A stretch of DNA of 64,000 bases from Muribaculaceae bacterium (GTDB lineage Bacteria > Bacteroidota > Bacteroidia > Bacteroidales > Muribaculaceae), in NCBI GenBank assembly GCA_017620635.1, contig JAGAUV010000036.1, forward strand, positions 37,937 to 101,936, read 5' to 3'. The notes under the pieces were generated by a model that was not told the DNA's origin, made no database searches, and was given only the letters and a program-made list of their open reading frames with translations. Position numbers and translations under genes: made by a program. Below, one piece after another: positions 51,105-59,465 of the stretch. Position 1 is the first letter of the stretch, and every line of letters begins with the position of its first letter.

Positions 51105-53036
51105 ATGGCAGAAGAAAAAGAGGAATACAGTGCCAGTAATATCCAGGTGCTTGAAGGGCTCGAAGCCGTTCGCAAGCGCCCTGCGATGTACATCGGCGAC
51201 ATTTCCGAAAAAGGTTTACACCATCTCGTATACGAAGTGGTGGACAATAGTATCGACGAAGCCCTGGCCGGTTTTGCCAGAGACATCTGCGTTACTATAA
51301 ATGAAGACAACTCTATCACTGTGGTCGACGACGGTCGTGGTATACCTGTCGACATGCACGAAAAAGAACACAAAAGCGCTCTGGAGGTCGTTCTTACAGT
51401 CCTTCATGCCGGCGGCAAATTCGACAAAGGTTCATACAAGGTTTCTGGCGGTCTGCACGGCGTAGGCGTATCTTGCGTCAACGCTCTCTCCACCTTCCTC
51501 AGAGCCGAAGTCCGTCGTAACGGAAAGGTTTACGCTCAGGAGTACAGCTGCGGCAAGCCCACCACGCCGCTCATGACAGTTGGTGCAAGCGAGCATACCG
51601 GCACCACCATCATATTCAAGCCCGACGCAAGCATTTTTACCACCACGGTGTACAACTACGACACCCTGGCCAACCGTCTGCGCGACCTCGCGTTCCTTAA
51701 TGCAGGCATTACCCTCAGGCTCACCGACATGCGTCAGCTCGACAGCGAAGGCAAACCGCGCTCCGAGACATTCTACAGCCGCGACGGCCTCCGCGAGTTC
51801 GTCGAGTACATCGACTCGAGTAAAGAGCCGCTGATTCCTCATGTCATACACCTCAGCACAGAGCGCACAGGCATTCCCGTCGAGGTCGCCATGACATACA
51901 ACACCACTCAGAACGAGAACATATACTCCTTCGTCAACAACATCAACACCATCGAGGGCGGTACACACCTTACCGGCTTCCGCCGTGGCCTTACCACAAC
52001 CCTCAAGAAATATGCCGACGACAACAACCTCCTCAAAAACGCCAAAGTCGAAATCGCCGGCGACGACTTCCGCGACGGCCTAACTGCTGTCATTTCGGTA
52101 AAGGTGCTCGAACCCCAGTTCGAAGGACAGACAAAGACCAAGCTCGGCAACAGCGAGGTGGCTCCGGCCGTGTCAGCTGCCATCAGCGAGGCTCTCGGCA
52201 ACTACCTCGAAGAGCATCCAAAAGAAGCAAAGACAATCGTCGAGAAAGTTGTACTCGCCGCTCAGGCTCGTCATGCCGCTATGGCCGCTCGTCAGAAAGT
52301 GCTCCGCAAATCGCCCCTCTTCGGCGGTGGTCTCCCCGGCAAACTTACCGACTGCTCAAGCCACACTGCCGAAGACTGCGAGCTATTCCTCGTCGAAGGT
52401 GACTCTGCAGGCGGCACTGCCAAGCTTGCGCGCGACCGACGCACCCAGGCTGTCCTTCCGCTCCGAGGCAAGATTCTCAACGTCGAGAAAGCTATGGACC
52501 ACAAAATCTTCGACAACCAGGAGATCACAAGCCTCTTCAGGGCTCTGCGCGTGACAATCGGCACCGAGGACGATCCCAAGGCGCCCAACCTGTCCAAGCT
52601 GGCATACCATAAGGTCATAATCATGACCGATGCCGATGTCGACGGCGCTCACATCGCGACACTGCTGATGACATTCTTCTTCCGCCGCATGAGGCCCATT
52701 ATCGAAAACGGGCACCTCTTCCTCGCTTCGCCACCCCTCTACAAATGCAAGATGGGCAAGAACGAAGAATACTGCTGGAACGACACTCAGGTACAACAAT
52801 TCATCGCCAAGTACGGCGAGCGCACTCAGATACAGCGCTACAAAGGTCTCGGCGAGATGAGCGACGAAGAGCTCAGGTACACCACAATGTCGCCCGAACA
52901 CCGCATCCTAAAGCAAGTACAGATCAGCGACGCGGCCGAAGCCGACCGCATATTCTCGATGCTGATGGGAGAGGACGTCGGGCCGCGACGCGACTTCATC
53001 GAAGCAAACGCTACTTACGCCAATATCGACGCTTAA
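51105..53036 (+). CDS. gyrB: DNA gyrase subunit B
   Basis: The 643-residue ATPase subunit of DNA gyrase, which with GyrA introduces negative supercoils. GHKL ATPase: IQVLEGLEAVRKRPAMYIGD, EVVDNSIDEALAG, VVDDGRGIPVDMHEKE, VSGGLHGVGVSCVNAL. The QTKTKLGN loop and the TOPRIM motifs EGDSAGGTAK and IMTDADVDGAHI follow, with PLRGKILNVEKA and the tail QRYKGLGEM. The EVVDNSIDEALAG form and short length (no extra insert) fit Bacteroidales GyrB rather than ParE. Preceded by a TAACTTTG promoter and followed by a terminator. Confidence 0.97.
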   Translation: MAEEKEEYSASNIQVLEGLEAVRKRPAMYIGDISEKGLHHLVYEVVDNSIDEALAGFARDICVTINEDNSITVVDDGRGIPVDMHEKEHKSALEVVLTVLHAGGKFDKGSYKVSGGLHGVGVSCVNALSTFLRAEVRRNGKVYAQEYSCGKPTTPLMTVGASEHTGTTIIFKPDASIFTTTVYNYDTLANRLRDLAFLNAGITLRLTDMRQLDSEGKPRSETFYSRDGLREFVEYIDSSKEPLIPHVIHLSTERTGIPVEVAMTYNTTQNENIYSFVNNINTIEGGTHLTGFRRGLTTTLKKYADDNNLLKNAKVEIAGDDFRDGLTAVISVKVLEPQFEGQTKTKLGNSEVAPAVSAAISEALGNYLEEHPKEAKTIVEKVVLAAQARHAAMAARQKVLRKSPLFGGGLPGKLTDCSSHTAEDCELFLVEGDSAGGTAKLARDRRTQAVLPLRGKILNVEKAMDHKIFDNQEITSLFRALRVTIGTEDDPKAPNLSKLAYHKVIIMTDADVDGAHIATLLMTFFFRRMRPIIENGHLFLASPPLYKCKMGKNEEYCWNDTQVQQFIAKYGERTQIQRYKGLGEMSDEELRYTTMSPEHRILKQVQISDAAEADRIFSMLMGEDVGPRRDFIEANATYANIDA

Positions 53037-53050
53037 GTCAACTTATAAGG

Positions 53051-53081
53051 CCCCGGATGTGTTATTATAGCGCATCCGGGG
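53051..53081 (+). terminator. Terminator after gyrB
   Basis: A 9-bp stem (53051-53059 with 53073-53081, CCCCGGATG/CATCCGGGG) has a 13-base loop and is followed by TTATAAATAT. No long T run, so strength is uncertain. Confidence 0.65.
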
Positions 53082-53122
53082 TTATAAATATCATCACTCG
53101 CCGGCTTAATACATAACTGATC

Positions 53123-55363
53123 ATGGCCAAAAACACGAACTCTAAGAAAAACATCGGTCGAATACGCCTAAACATCGACACTTATATTGCCGGCAATCCG
53201 ACCGGTACATTCAACTACAGGCAGGTAGCTGCCGCTCTCGGCATTAACTCTCCGGCCGAGCAGAAGCATGTTGCCATGTACCTCGCCGATCTCGCCTTCG
53301 ACGGTCTCCTCATCGAGACCGCTCCGGGAAAATACCGTCTGCCTCAGCGCTCTACAAAAGCCTCCGGCACTTTCGTGCGCAGATCGAACGGCAAAAACAG
53401 CGTGATAATCGACGAGACAAACGACGAGATCTTTGTTGCCGAGCGTAACTCTATGCACGCACTCAACGGCGACAAGGTGGAAGTTACTATCGCCGCGAGG
53501 ATAAAAGGTGCCGAGCCCGAAGCCGAAGTGATCGACATTACCGAACGCAAGGACCAGACTTTCATCGGCACTCTCAAAGTCGACAAACATTTTGCCTACC
53601 TCCTGACCGACAGCAAATTCCTTGCCACCGACATATACATTCCCAAGACCAGACTTCGCGGAGGAAAGACCGGCGACAAAGCTGTCGTGCGTATTACCGA
53701 CTGGCCCGACGACGCCAAGAATCCGCAGGGCGAAGTGATCGACGTGCTCGGTATTGCTGGCGAGAACGATACCGAAATCAACGCCATTATGGCCGAATTT
53801 GGCCTGCCGTACCGCTATCCCGAATCTGTCGAGAAAGCGGCCGACAAGATTGAGCCCGGCATAACCGACGAAGTGATAGCTCAGCGAGAGGATCTCAGAG
53901 GTGTTACCACATTCACTATCGATCCGCGCGATGCCAAGGACTTCGACGACGCGCTCTCTATCCGGCGCCTACCCAACGGCAACTACGAGGTCGGTGTACA
54001 CATCGCCGATGTGACTCACTACGTACACCCCGACACCATTATCGACCGCGAGGCAAAAGACAGAGCCACAAGCATATACCTCGTCGACCGTGTCGTTCCC
54101 ATGCTCCCCGAGCATCTTTGCAACGGCATATGCTCCCTCCGCCCCGACGAAGACAAACTCACTTTCTCCGTATTGTTCGACATGACTCCCGAAGGCAAAG
54201 TCCTCGGACACCGCATATGCCGGTCCGTGATTCGTTCCGACAGACGATTCACTTACGAAGAAGCCCAGGAACGCATCGAGACAGGTAAAGGCGACTTCGC
54301 CGACGAGATCCTCACGCTCGACAAAATGGCCAAGGCTCTTCGCAAATCACGTTTCGACAGCGGTTCGGTGGAGTTCGACCGCGTCGAAGTCCGGTTCGAT
54401 ATCGACGAGAAAGGTCACCCCACTGCCGTTTTCTTCAAGGAGTCCAAAGATGCCAACAAACTCATCGAGGAGTTCATGCTTCTGGCCAACAAGGTCGTCG
54501 CGACCACTATCGGCGTAGCTCCCAAAGGCAAGAAATCGAAAGCCTTCGTCTACCGTGTCCACGATACTCCCGACCCCGACAAGCTGTCCAACCTCGCCGA
54601 CCTCGCTCGTGTATTCGGCTACAAACTCCGCACTAAAGGCGCCGCGAAAGATATCAACCGCTCGCTCAACAAGATGCTGGCCGACATAAAAGGCAAAGGA
54701 GAAGAAAACCTGCTCGCCACGCTGGCCATACGTTCGATGGCGAAGGCGATCTACACCACCACAAACATCGGGCACTACGGCCTCGGTTTCGGCTACTACA
54801 CTCACTTTACATCGCCCATCCGACGCTACCCCGACATGATGGTACACCGTCTCCTCGCCCGTTATCTCGCCGGCGGACGAAGTGTCAACCTCCAGAAGCT
54901 CGAGGACGAATGCAAGCACTCTTCCGACATGGAGCAGCTCGCGGCAAATGCCGAAAGAGCATCGATAAAGTACAAACAGGTCGAGTACATGGCCGACAGA
55001 CTCGGCGAAGTATATACCGGCGTGATTTCCGGTGTGACTGAGTGGGGACTCTATGTCGAACTCGACGAGAACAAATGCGAAGGCCTTGTCCCGATCCGCG
55101 ACCTCGCCGACGACTACTATGACTTCGACGACCGCAACTACTGCCTCGTCGGGCGTGCTCACAACCACCGCTACCGTCTCGGCGACCACATTACCGTCCA
55201 GATAGCGAGAGCCGACATACAGAAAAAACAGCTCGACCTCGCACTGGTCGATGAAAAGAACCCTCCGCGTAGCATCAGCGACCTCAAGAAACAGAAAGCG
55301 CCGAAGCCGACATACGAGAAAGTAGGCAACCGCAAGAAGAAAAGAAGTAGCCGCCGGAGATAA
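53123..55363 (+). CDS. rnr: Ribonuclease R
   Basis: A 746-residue 3'-5' exoribonuclease of the RNB family that degrades structured RNA. N-terminal helix-turn-helix-like region (about 20-75), cold-shock domains (SGTFVRRSNGKNSVIIDETN onward), the RNB catalytic centre with the metal-binding aspartates in TIDPRDAKDFDDALS, and YTHFTSPIRRYPDMMVHRLL. An S1 domain (YTGVISGVTEWGLYVELDEN) and a basic C-terminal tail ending KKRSSRRR follow. Its TAA overlaps the folB ATG by one base. Confidence 0.97.
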   Translation: MAKNTNSKKNIGRIRLNIDTYIAGNPTGTFNYRQVAAALGINSPAEQKHVAMYLADLAFDGLLIETAPGKYRLPQRSTKASGTFVRRSNGKNSVIIDETNDEIFVAERNSMHALNGDKVEVTIAARIKGAEPEAEVIDITERKDQTFIGTLKVDKHFAYLLTDSKFLATDIYIPKTRLRGGKTGDKAVVRITDWPDDAKNPQGEVIDVLGIAGENDTEINAIMAEFGLPYRYPESVEKAADKIEPGITDEVIAQREDLRGVTTFTIDPRDAKDFDDALSIRRLPNGNYEVGVHIADVTHYVHPDTIIDREAKDRATSIYLVDRVVPMLPEHLCNGICSLRPDEDKLTFSVLFDMTPEGKVLGHRICRSVIRSDRRFTYEEAQERIETGKGDFADEILTLDKMAKALRKSRFDSGSVEFDRVEVRFDIDEKGHPTAVFFKESKDANKLIEEFMLLANKVVATTIGVAPKGKKSKAFVYRVHDTPDPDKLSNLADLARVFGYKLRTKGAAKDINRSLNKMLADIKGKGEENLLATLAIRSMAKAIYTTTNIGHYGLGFGYYTHFTSPIRRYPDMMVHRLLARYLAGGRSVNLQKLEDECKHSSDMEQLAANAERASIKYKQVEYMADRLGEVYTGVISGVTEWGLYVELDENKCEGLVPIRDLADDYYDFDDRNYCLVGRAHNHRYRLGDHITVQIARADIQKKQLDLALVDEKNPPRSISDLKKQKAPKPTYEKVGNRKKKRSSRRR

Positions 55364-55719
55364 TGATGCAATCATCCATTTCCATAAAAGGCCTGCGGAT
55401 CTACGCCTACCATGGCGTATTTCCGCAGGAAACTCGTGTCGGCAACGATTTCGCCGTCGACGCCGTCCTGCGCTTCCCTTGCCCCGGAGCCATCGATAGC
55501 GACAGGCTCGACGACACCATCAGCTATGCCGACGTAATAGAGATCATAAAGGCCGAAATGGCTGTCCCTTCACAGCTCATCGAACACGTCGCCGGAAGGA
55601 TACAGCGTGCCGTGGCAGGCCGATACCCTCAGATTACCGGCGGCGAGATAACGGTCACTAAGATCCGACCGCCACTGACTGCCGAGCTCGACAGCGTTTC
55701 GTTTACCCTCGCCTGGTAA
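55363..55719 (+). CDS. folB: Dihydroneopterin aldolase
   Basis: A 118-residue enzyme of folate synthesis, cleaving 7,8-dihydroneopterin to 6-hydroxymethyl-dihydropterin and glycolaldehyde. Family signatures: IKGLRIYAYHGVFPQETRVG at the N-terminus, the DDTISYADVIEIIKAEM segment, the catalytic-site LIEHVAGRI and the C-terminal VTKIRPPLTAELDSVSFTL. Length is typical for the octameric enzyme. Translationally coupled to rnr; no other fol gene is adjacent. Confidence 0.96.
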   Translation: MMQSSISIKGLRIYAYHGVFPQETRVGNDFAVDAVLRFPCPGAIDSDRLDDTISYADVIEIIKAEMAVPSQLIEHVAGRIQRAVAGRYPQITGGEITVTKIRPPLTAELDSVSFTLAW

Positions 55720-55788
55720 ACTTTTATCGGCCGCGATGTGAACTTTTTAGCCCCTCGCAGCGTTATATGCTAAAATATTCATCACATC

Positions 55789-56994
55789 ATGAAGACTTTC
55801 GGTATTATTGTTTTAGCTCTGGCGCTGACTCATATAGCTCCTTGCTCGGCGAGCGCGCTCGACATCAATGAAATCGGATCAAAGCTGGTTTCTACACCAT
55901 GCTATGCCGATACCGTCCTCTACGACGTTCTGCTCCCTTCTCTGTCCGAACCCGTCAAGTACACCATAGCTTTGCAGAGCGCGGCCGCACCGGCCGACAC
56001 ACTCTCGCCATGCCGTTACCTCATTACCTGGTCACTGCCCTCCCCCTCAGGCATATCGAGCGGTTTCTCGGCATACTTCGACGGCTCGCACTTCCGCTAC
56101 CGCGACAGACGCCTCCAGGAATATCACTATTCCGAAGCGGCCGACCCGTTCGCACCGGCCGGAGATGTAAGTCGCGGAGTTCAGCAGCAGGTACAGTTCG
56201 CCGAGATTCTGCCTCAGTTCCTTGGCCTCAGATTCAGACAGATGGCCACCGACAGCTCATATATCTCCAAAGTGACTGCCGACACCCTCGTGTCAGGTAA
56301 AAAAGCCGTTGTCATAGAAGGCGTACGCCGTGCCGGTGGTTACGACGCCCTGGAGTACACCTACGTCCTGCGTCCCGGCGACTTCCTGCCGCGCAGCATC
56401 GAATATGAGATGAATCCCGGTCAGATAGGCGAACAGAACGTCGTAATTAAATTCGCCGAAGCAGAGACCGGCCAAGAATGCGACATCAGCTACGACAGAC
56501 TCCTCGCGGCACAGCCCGAAGCATTCGAGAAATATCGCGAGAACACTTTCTCGCTCTCCACCCTGCCGGGCAGGCCGCTGCCGCGCATCGCAGCACCCAC
56601 GAAAGGGGGCGAAAGATACATCCACGAACGCGAGGAAGCTCTGCCGGCTCCGACTGTTTTCTCTTTCATCGACGCTACCGTCAGCAGCACGCCCGAAGTA
56701 ATAGAAAATGTCCGCAAGGCCATCGACCAGCTTCCTTTCCAGACCGATGCGGTGTGGGTGCTCGTCAACCATAATCTCGACGAGGGCGACAGCATCGTCG
56801 GCAAGCTTAGGCCCGGCGAGATCCTTCTCGTCAATGCCGGCGCCGCCGCGCGCGACTGTGGCGTTGGTGCCGTAACCCCGGCCCTGATTTTCGTCGCTAC
56901 CGACGGCATCGTCACTGATGTGCAGATCGGCTACAACAAAGACCTTGATTCGATTGTTATACAGAAAGCAACAAATTCTAAATACTCACTGTAA
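55789..56994 (+). CDS. Exported LolA-like / thioredoxin-like fusion protein
   Basis: A 401-residue exported protein (signal peptide MKTFGIIVLALALTHIAPCS ending near SASA). Residues about 25-230 look like a LolA/LolB-type half-barrel (SAYFDGSHFRYRDRRLQEYH, LVSGKKAVVIEGVRRAGGYD, ALEYTYVLRPGDFLPRSIEY). Residues about 260-401 look like a thioredoxin/TlpA-type fold (APTVFSFIDATVSSTPEVIE, AVWVLVNHNLDEGDS, ALIFVATDGIVTDVQIGYNK). The Cys-x2-Cys redox site is absent, so it is probably not a disulfide exchanger. The last codon overlaps the tpx ATG by one base, which links it to peroxide defence. Fold assignments are from pattern only. Confidence 0.7.
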   Translation: MKTFGIIVLALALTHIAPCSASALDINEIGSKLVSTPCYADTVLYDVLLPSLSEPVKYTIALQSAAAPADTLSPCRYLITWSLPSPSGISSGFSAYFDGSHFRYRDRRLQEYHYSEAADPFAPAGDVSRGVQQQVQFAEILPQFLGLRFRQMATDSSYISKVTADTLVSGKKAVVIEGVRRAGGYDALEYTYVLRPGDFLPRSIEYEMNPGQIGEQNVVIKFAEAETGQECDISYDRLLAAQPEAFEKYRENTFSLSTLPGRPLPRIAAPTKGGERYIHEREEALPAPTVFSFIDATVSSTPEVIENVRKAIDQLPFQTDAVWVLVNHNLDEGDSIVGKLRPGEILLVNAGAAARDCGVGAVTPALIFVATDGIVTDVQIGYNKDLDSIVIQKATNSKYSL

Positions 56995-57494
56995 TGCAGA
57001 CAATTTTCTTTCAAGGCACACCATGCCACACATACGGCAACATACCGGCCGTCGGTACTAAAGCGCCGGCATTCATTCTCGCCGGAAAAGACCTGAACGA
57101 AGTCAAACTGAGTGATTTCGAAGGCAAGCGTGTAGTACTCAACATATTCCCGAGCCTCGACACTCCCGTTTGCGCAGCTTCCGTACGTCGTTTCAACAAG
57201 GAGGTAACCGAACTCGACAATACCGTCGTAGTTTGCATATCGATGGACCTCCCCTTCGCCATGGGCCGCTTCTGCACCACCGAAGGACTCGACAACGTCG
57301 TTGTCGCTTCAGCTTTCAGATCCCCCATATTCGTTGAGCAGTACGGCATGCAGATCGTCGACGGGCCTCTCGCCGGACTTCTCGCCAGAGCCGTAATAGT
57401 ACTCGACAAAGACCACAAGGTAATATTCTCCGACCTCGTCGAAGAGATTACAAACGAACCCGACTACAAAGGCGCCATCTCAGTCCTTAAATAA
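56994..57494 (+). CDS. tpx: Thiol peroxidase (atypical 2-Cys peroxiredoxin)
   Basis: A 166-residue Tpx enzyme that reduces hydroperoxides using thioredoxin. Peroxidatic C60 lies in FPSLDTPVCAASVRRFN; the resolving cysteine is C94 in MGRFCTTEGL. Other conserved parts are VGTKAPAFILAGKDLNEVKL near residue 20 and YGMQIVDGPLAGLLARAVIV. Coupled by one-base overlap to the LolA/TlpA-like gene upstream; terminator downstream. Confidence 0.97.
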   Translation: MQTIFFQGTPCHTYGNIPAVGTKAPAFILAGKDLNEVKLSDFEGKRVVLNIFPSLDTPVCAASVRRFNKEVTELDNTVVVCISMDLPFAMGRFCTTEGLDNVVVASAFRSPIFVEQYGMQIVDGPLAGLLARAVIVLDKDHKVIFSDLVEEITNEPDYKGAISVLK

Positions 57495-57510
57495 TCGGGC
57501 AAACCATCTT

Positions 57511-57547
57511 AAGAGCGGTAAACATCTACATTTACCGCTCTTTTCTT
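57511..57547 (+). terminator. Terminator after tpx
   Basis: A perfect 12-bp stem (57511-57522 with 57531-57542) with an 8-base loop is followed by TTCTTAT. The convergent phosphoethanolamine transferase gene ends at 57554, and the A-tract/T-tract arms could serve both strands. Confidence 0.8.
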
Positions 57548-57553
57548 ATACCG

Positions 57554-59239
57554 TCAATATTCATGATCGTGAGGCCAGGGCTCTTCATCTACAAAACGTG
57601 TCCGGGCCTTGAACTCATCCGACAACGGATCATCGGCGCCATTGTACATACCGTAGTCAGTGCCGGTCAACGTCATTAACATATATACGGTTGCTGCCGA
57701 CGTGAACGGTCTGTCTTTTGCCGCCTCAAGCCGTTTCATTATCTCCCTGTTAGCCTCGCGATATGCTTTGTTCGCATATAATACAAACGGTATTTCGGCG
57801 GAACGGCTGTCACGCGCTCTGCCATTATCGCCCACACATACTTTCTCTCCATGGTCAGAAAGATATATAAGTATTGACGGCTCAGGATTCCGTGCTACTT
57901 CCATTGCAATTTCATGCCAGATGGAATCTGTGAAGACAAGCGAATTGGAGTAATCGGCAAGTAATTGTGCTCCGTCATTATTAAGCCACGGTCTGTCGAG
58001 TGTCGATAATATATCTTCAGAATCAAAAAGGGCACGTTCCGGTGGAAAACGGTTCTCATATATCACATGAGATCCGAGAAGATGAACAAAAACCATACGA
58101 TGCTCAGCGCTGTCTGTCAGAGCCTTATCGAATACCGGGATAAGAGCGTCGTCATACGTGCGGTCCGAGAGCAAGGTGTCATCGCAGTATTCCATCCCCA
58201 CAAACCTCATAACATCAGCCCCCGATGCGAGAGCCCCCGTTGCATTGCTCCACACGCCGGCCCGTTCCTGATTTGAAAGCCAGTATGTGTTATAGCCGGC
58301 TACATTGAACAGGTCGATTACCGATGGATAATTATACCAGTCGCCGTACACTCTGTCATCTGCTTTAAACGACAGTATCCTTTCGAGATTCGAACTCGTC
58401 AGAAGCGACGAGGCGATAGCATCCGTAAATACGACAAGACTGTCCAACATCGAGTCCATATAAGGAGTTGTCTCCAGCGGAAAGCCATATATCGACAGGT
58501 TCGAACGGTTGGAAGACTCTCCTATAATGACCACTACATTGGCCGCTGATTTTTCAGATCTTACGGTTTCAGGATTGGGAAGCGACATTTTATTGTCGAT
58601 ACGCTTCTGCATCTCTGCATCCCATCTATGCTGATCATGAAAATACTTCGGTATACGCAACGACATAAATATGGAAGTCTTGCCTGTGCTATAACTGAAG
58701 AATATCCATGAGTACATACATAGTCCGGCTATGCTCAATACAGATGCACCCGCAATCACTGCGGTTCGCGGCAATTTCGACAAAATCCAATACACCGCAA
58801 TTGCTGCAATAGCAAATATCCACAGACGCAACGATGTAAACAATGATACCAGATGGGAAAACATATCCGGGATAAACTCTGTCGCTTCTCTTGCATTGGT
58901 CTGGGCTACCAGAGCTATGAGCTTTCTTGACATGCCGAAACCATAAAAACCGTATGATACTATATTTACTGTTGCTGCGGACGCATACAGTATCAAAAGG
59001 ATAATCGAGATTATACGCCCCATCCTATAGCGCCACAGCCATGCCGCAATCAGAATCAATACCGAAGTCTTTAAAGCTGCTATCGAAATGATGAATATCG
59101 CTTGTGTCAGCTTTGACATCGCAAAAACAGGAGCTCCCGGGATATCGACGATACTGGCGACCGATATCAGATATATAATCATATACCACACCCCTACATG
59201 CGGTATTGATTTAAGAAGAGTATATATCCTGTTTAGCAT
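57554..59239 (-). CDS. Phosphoethanolamine transferase-like membrane enzyme (EptA/sulfatase fold)
   Basis: A 561-residue inner-membrane protein with five N-terminal transmembrane helices (about residues 10-180) and a periplasmic alkaline-phosphatase-fold domain. EptA-type enzymes move phosphoethanolamine from phosphatidylethanolamine to lipid A or other glycans. The nucleophile motif reads VVIIGESSNRSNLSIYGFPL: Ser242 (counted from ATG 59239) stands where classical EptA has Thr. The metal-binding IYLSDHGEKVC is intact. Serine at this site occurs in Bacteroidetes homologues as far as I recall. The start at 59239 (MLNRIYTLLK) is chosen because upstream residues are not family-like and a -7 box lies at 59275-59268. 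Acceptor unknown. Confidence 0.87.
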   Translation of the reverse strand: MLNRIYTLLKSIPHVGVWYMIIYLISVASIVDIPGAPVFAMSKLTQAIFIISIAALKTSVLILIAAWLWRYRMGRIISIILLILYASAATVNIVSYGFYGFGMSRKLIALVAQTNAREATEFIPDMFSHLVSLFTSLRLWIFAIAAIAVYWILSKLPRTAVIAGASVLSIAGLCMYSWIFFSYSTGKTSIFMSLRIPKYFHDQHRWDAEMQKRIDNKMSLPNPETVRSEKSAANVVVIIGESSNRSNLSIYGFPLETTPYMDSMLDSLVVFTDAIASSLLTSSNLERILSFKADDRVYGDWYNYPSVIDLFNVAGYNTYWLSNQERAGVWSNATGALASGADVMRFVGMEYCDDTLLSDRTYDDALIPVFDKALTDSAEHRMVFVHLLGSHVIYENRFPPERALFDSEDILSTLDRPWLNNDGAQLLADYSNSLVFTDSIWHEIAMEVARNPEPSILIYLSDHGEKVCVGDNGRARDSRSAEIPFVLYANKAYREANREIMKRLEAAKDRPFTSAATVYMLMTLTGTDYGMYNGADDPLSDEFKARTRFVDEEPWPHDHEY

Positions 59240-59267
59240 ATCGTATCGTTTACAATAATATACGATA

Positions 59268-59295
59268 CAAAAATACGAATAAGTCGAGTGCCAAA
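59268..59295 (-). promoter_or_regulatory. Promoter of the phosphoethanolamine transferase gene
   Basis: On the minus strand TATTTTTG (59275-59268) fits TAnnTTTG, with TTTG (59295-59292) at -33 spacing; about 29 bases before the ATG. Confidence 0.55.
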
Positions 59296-59366
59296 CAAAT
59301 AAATTTGCTTGGCCGAGCTCTCCCACTCCCATCTTAGTTAAAAAACATCAAAAACCGCAAGCTCAT

Positions 59367-59397
59367 ATTGCGGCTACAGAAATTGTCATTAACTTTG
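59367..59397 (+). promoter_or_regulatory. Promoter of the calpain-like protease gene
   Basis: TAACTTTG (59390-59397) with TTG at 59368-59370 about 20 bases upstream; leader of roughly 65 bases to the ATG at 59466. Confidence 0.6.
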
Positions 59398-59465
59398 TTT
59401 AAATAATCCTGCGGAAATTGATTTTTCTGCTTCCTTAAACCTTAAAATAAACAACATTCAAGTAA

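Noticed and set aside
51105-53036. Topoisomerase IV subunit ParE instead of GyrB
   Set aside because: The length and the N-terminal and TOPRIM motif forms fit Bacteroidales GyrB better, although a tree would settle it.
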